A stretch of DNA of 52,296 nucleotides, from assembly GCA_945885345.1 (NCBI GenBank), contig CAMCYP010000026.1, positions 1 through 52,296 on the forward strand, read 5' to 3'. Under the pieces are notes generated by a model. The model saw only the letters and a list, made by a program, of their open reading frames with translations. It did no database searches and was not told the origin of the DNA. This DNA is from Bordetella parapertussis. Its GTDB lineage: Bacteria > Pseudomonadota > Gammaproteobacteria > Burkholderiales > SG8-41. Within the stretch, counting starts at the first letter, position 1, and each line of letters starts with the position of its first letter. Shown here piece after piece: positions 51,582 through 52,296 of the stretch. The translations under genes were made by a program, and so were the position numbers.

Positions 51582-51719
51582 TGAGTTGTTGACATTGGCA
51601 GCGAGGTTTTATTTGTCCTTGCGGAGCGCTGTGCGACGCGAGATATCAACATGCCGTCGAATCCGGCTGTCAAGACTTTTTCCGGGGATTTTCGGCAAAA
51701 CTGACCACTGCCCCGGGGA

Positions 51720-52296
51720 TTACAGGCCGTGCACGAAGCTTTCGATGCCTTTGAGCAGCATTTCCACGGCAATCGCGGTCAGCAGCAGGCCCATCAAGCG
51801 GTCCATGGCGGCCAGGCCGCGGGTGCCGAGCAGGCGCGCGATGCGCCCTGAAGCGAGCAGCAACAGCAGCGTGATCACGCTGGCGATGAGCAGGGCAATG
51901 ATCCAGTCAACGATGCGATCGGGGGCGCGGGACACCAGCAGCACCACCGTGGCGATGGCCGAAGGCCCGGCAATCGACGGAATCGCCAGCGGCACGATGA
52001 AAGGCTCGGCCTCGATTTCATCGGCGCCGAACACGCCTTCCGGATGTTTGAAAATCAGCCGTAGCGCGATGATGAACAGGATCACGCCGCCGGCGATGTT
52101 GAGCGAGGTGTCAGACAGTCCGAGCAGGACCAGGAACCAGCGGCCGAAAAAAACAAAAAACAGCAGCAGGGCGAAGGCGATGACACATTCGCGCACGATG
52201 ACGCGGTTGCGGCGCTTTGGCGGGACTTTTTTCAGCAGCGATACAAACAGCGGGATGTTGCCCAGCGGATCCATCACCAGCAGGATGATGACGGTG
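51720..52296 (-). CDS. MarC family integral membrane protein, N-terminus beyond the window
   Basis: The frame stays open to the window edge, encoding TVIILLVMDPLGNIPLFVSL at its visible start, so the ATG lies outside. About six membrane helices in the roughly 190 visible residues. 'MDPLGNIPLF' in helix 1 and 'PLAIPSIAGPSAIATVVLL' are the two halves of the UPF0056/MarC signature. Despite the name (multiple antibiotic resistance locus), the transport role is unproven. Near full length, with about 10-15 residues probably missing. Confidence 0.93.
   Translation of the reverse strand, partial: TVIILLVMDPLGNIPLFVSLLKKVPPKRRNRVIVRECVIAFALLLFFVFFGRWFLVLLGLSDTSLNIAGGVILFIIALRLIFKHPEGVFGADEIEAEPFIVPLAIPSIAGPSAIATVVLLVSRAPDRIVDWIIALLIASVITLLLLLASGRIARLLGTRGLAAMDRLMGLLLTAIAVEMLLKGIESFVHGL

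Larger units (their letters stand above)
51196..51719. other. Gene-free intergenic stretch with two symmetric sequences
   Basis: About 520 bases with no credible gene or RNA. The middle (about 51465-51540) is AT-rich. Two structures are visible: a DnaA-box-like ATATCCACA flanked by TTCACA and TGTGAA (51325-51353), and a perfect 10-base inverted repeat (51543-51581), both listed separately. A TTGACA at 51589-51594 lacks a good -10 partner. Confidence 0.6.

Noticed and set aside
51196..51719. Replication origin
   Set aside because: Only one DnaA-box-like site, no box cluster or unwinding element, and no dnaA, dnaN, parA or repA gene in the window.

Overview
The window looks like chromosomal DNA of a GC-rich betaproteobacterium, most likely of the Burkholderiales or a close relative. 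The grounds are the gene order tpiA-secG-tRNA-Leu-nuoA..nuoN followed by a DUF2818 gene, a layout I associate with Betaproteobacteria; several TctC/Bug-type periplasmic binding proteins; and consistently high GC. I see no rRNA, CRISPR array, phage or transposase gene.

Layout. (1) 1-4013, minus strand: the end of a LolA-like or other secreted protein, a MacB/LolCDE-type ABC permease and ATPase, a secreted SAM methyltransferase and two secreted His/Met-rich proteins. Facing them (4236-6391) is an OmpR-type two-component system, followed by a circularly-permuted-type ATP-grasp protein. (2) 7833-9544: a DUF318/ArsP-type permease with a tiny CxxC thioredoxin-like partner, ending in a long inverted repeat. 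(3) 9720-15942, minus strand: a catabolic operon tctC-tctB-tctA, a CoA-acylating aldehyde dehydrogenase resembling SauS, and an AMP-forming acyl-CoA ligase resembling SauT. This reads as a sulfoacetate (or related short carboxylate) uptake and activation route. (4) 16400-18421: homospermidine synthase and a small methyltransferase. (5) 18518-35000: tpiA, secG, tRNA-Leu(GAG), the complete 14-gene NADH dehydrogenase operon nuoA-N and DUF2818. (6) 35013-40475: the most interesting block, a MerR-HTH/PAS/GGDEF/EAL protein, an RpfF-family DSF synthase, and a divergent Aas-like acyl ligase with a crippled acyltransferase domain. (7) 40527-44039: cytochrome b561-like protein, cytochrome c', ArfB, two small DUF genes, DsbB with a start region made of repeated ATGs, and a YdcH-like protein. 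(8) 44082-48872: a two-subunit molybdenum hydroxylase, a Bug protein, an AT-rich HAD phosphatase gene and a divergent AroQ-like protein. (9) 48943-52296, minus strand: a small secreted protein, a large P-loop protein of unknown role, a gene-free stretch and a truncated MarC-family gene.

The main candidate for an undescribed system is region 6. A DSF-type fatty acid signal synthase is followed, on the same strand, by a PAS-GGDEF-EAL protein. This is the arrangement of the known RpfF/RpfR pair, but the N-terminus of the putative receptor is a MerR-like DNA-binding domain, and a fatty acyl ligase that could recycle the signal (as RpfB does elsewhere) sits divergently. If real, it would join DSF sensing, c-di-GMP turnover and direct promoter binding in one polypeptide. 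This is inferred from sequence only.
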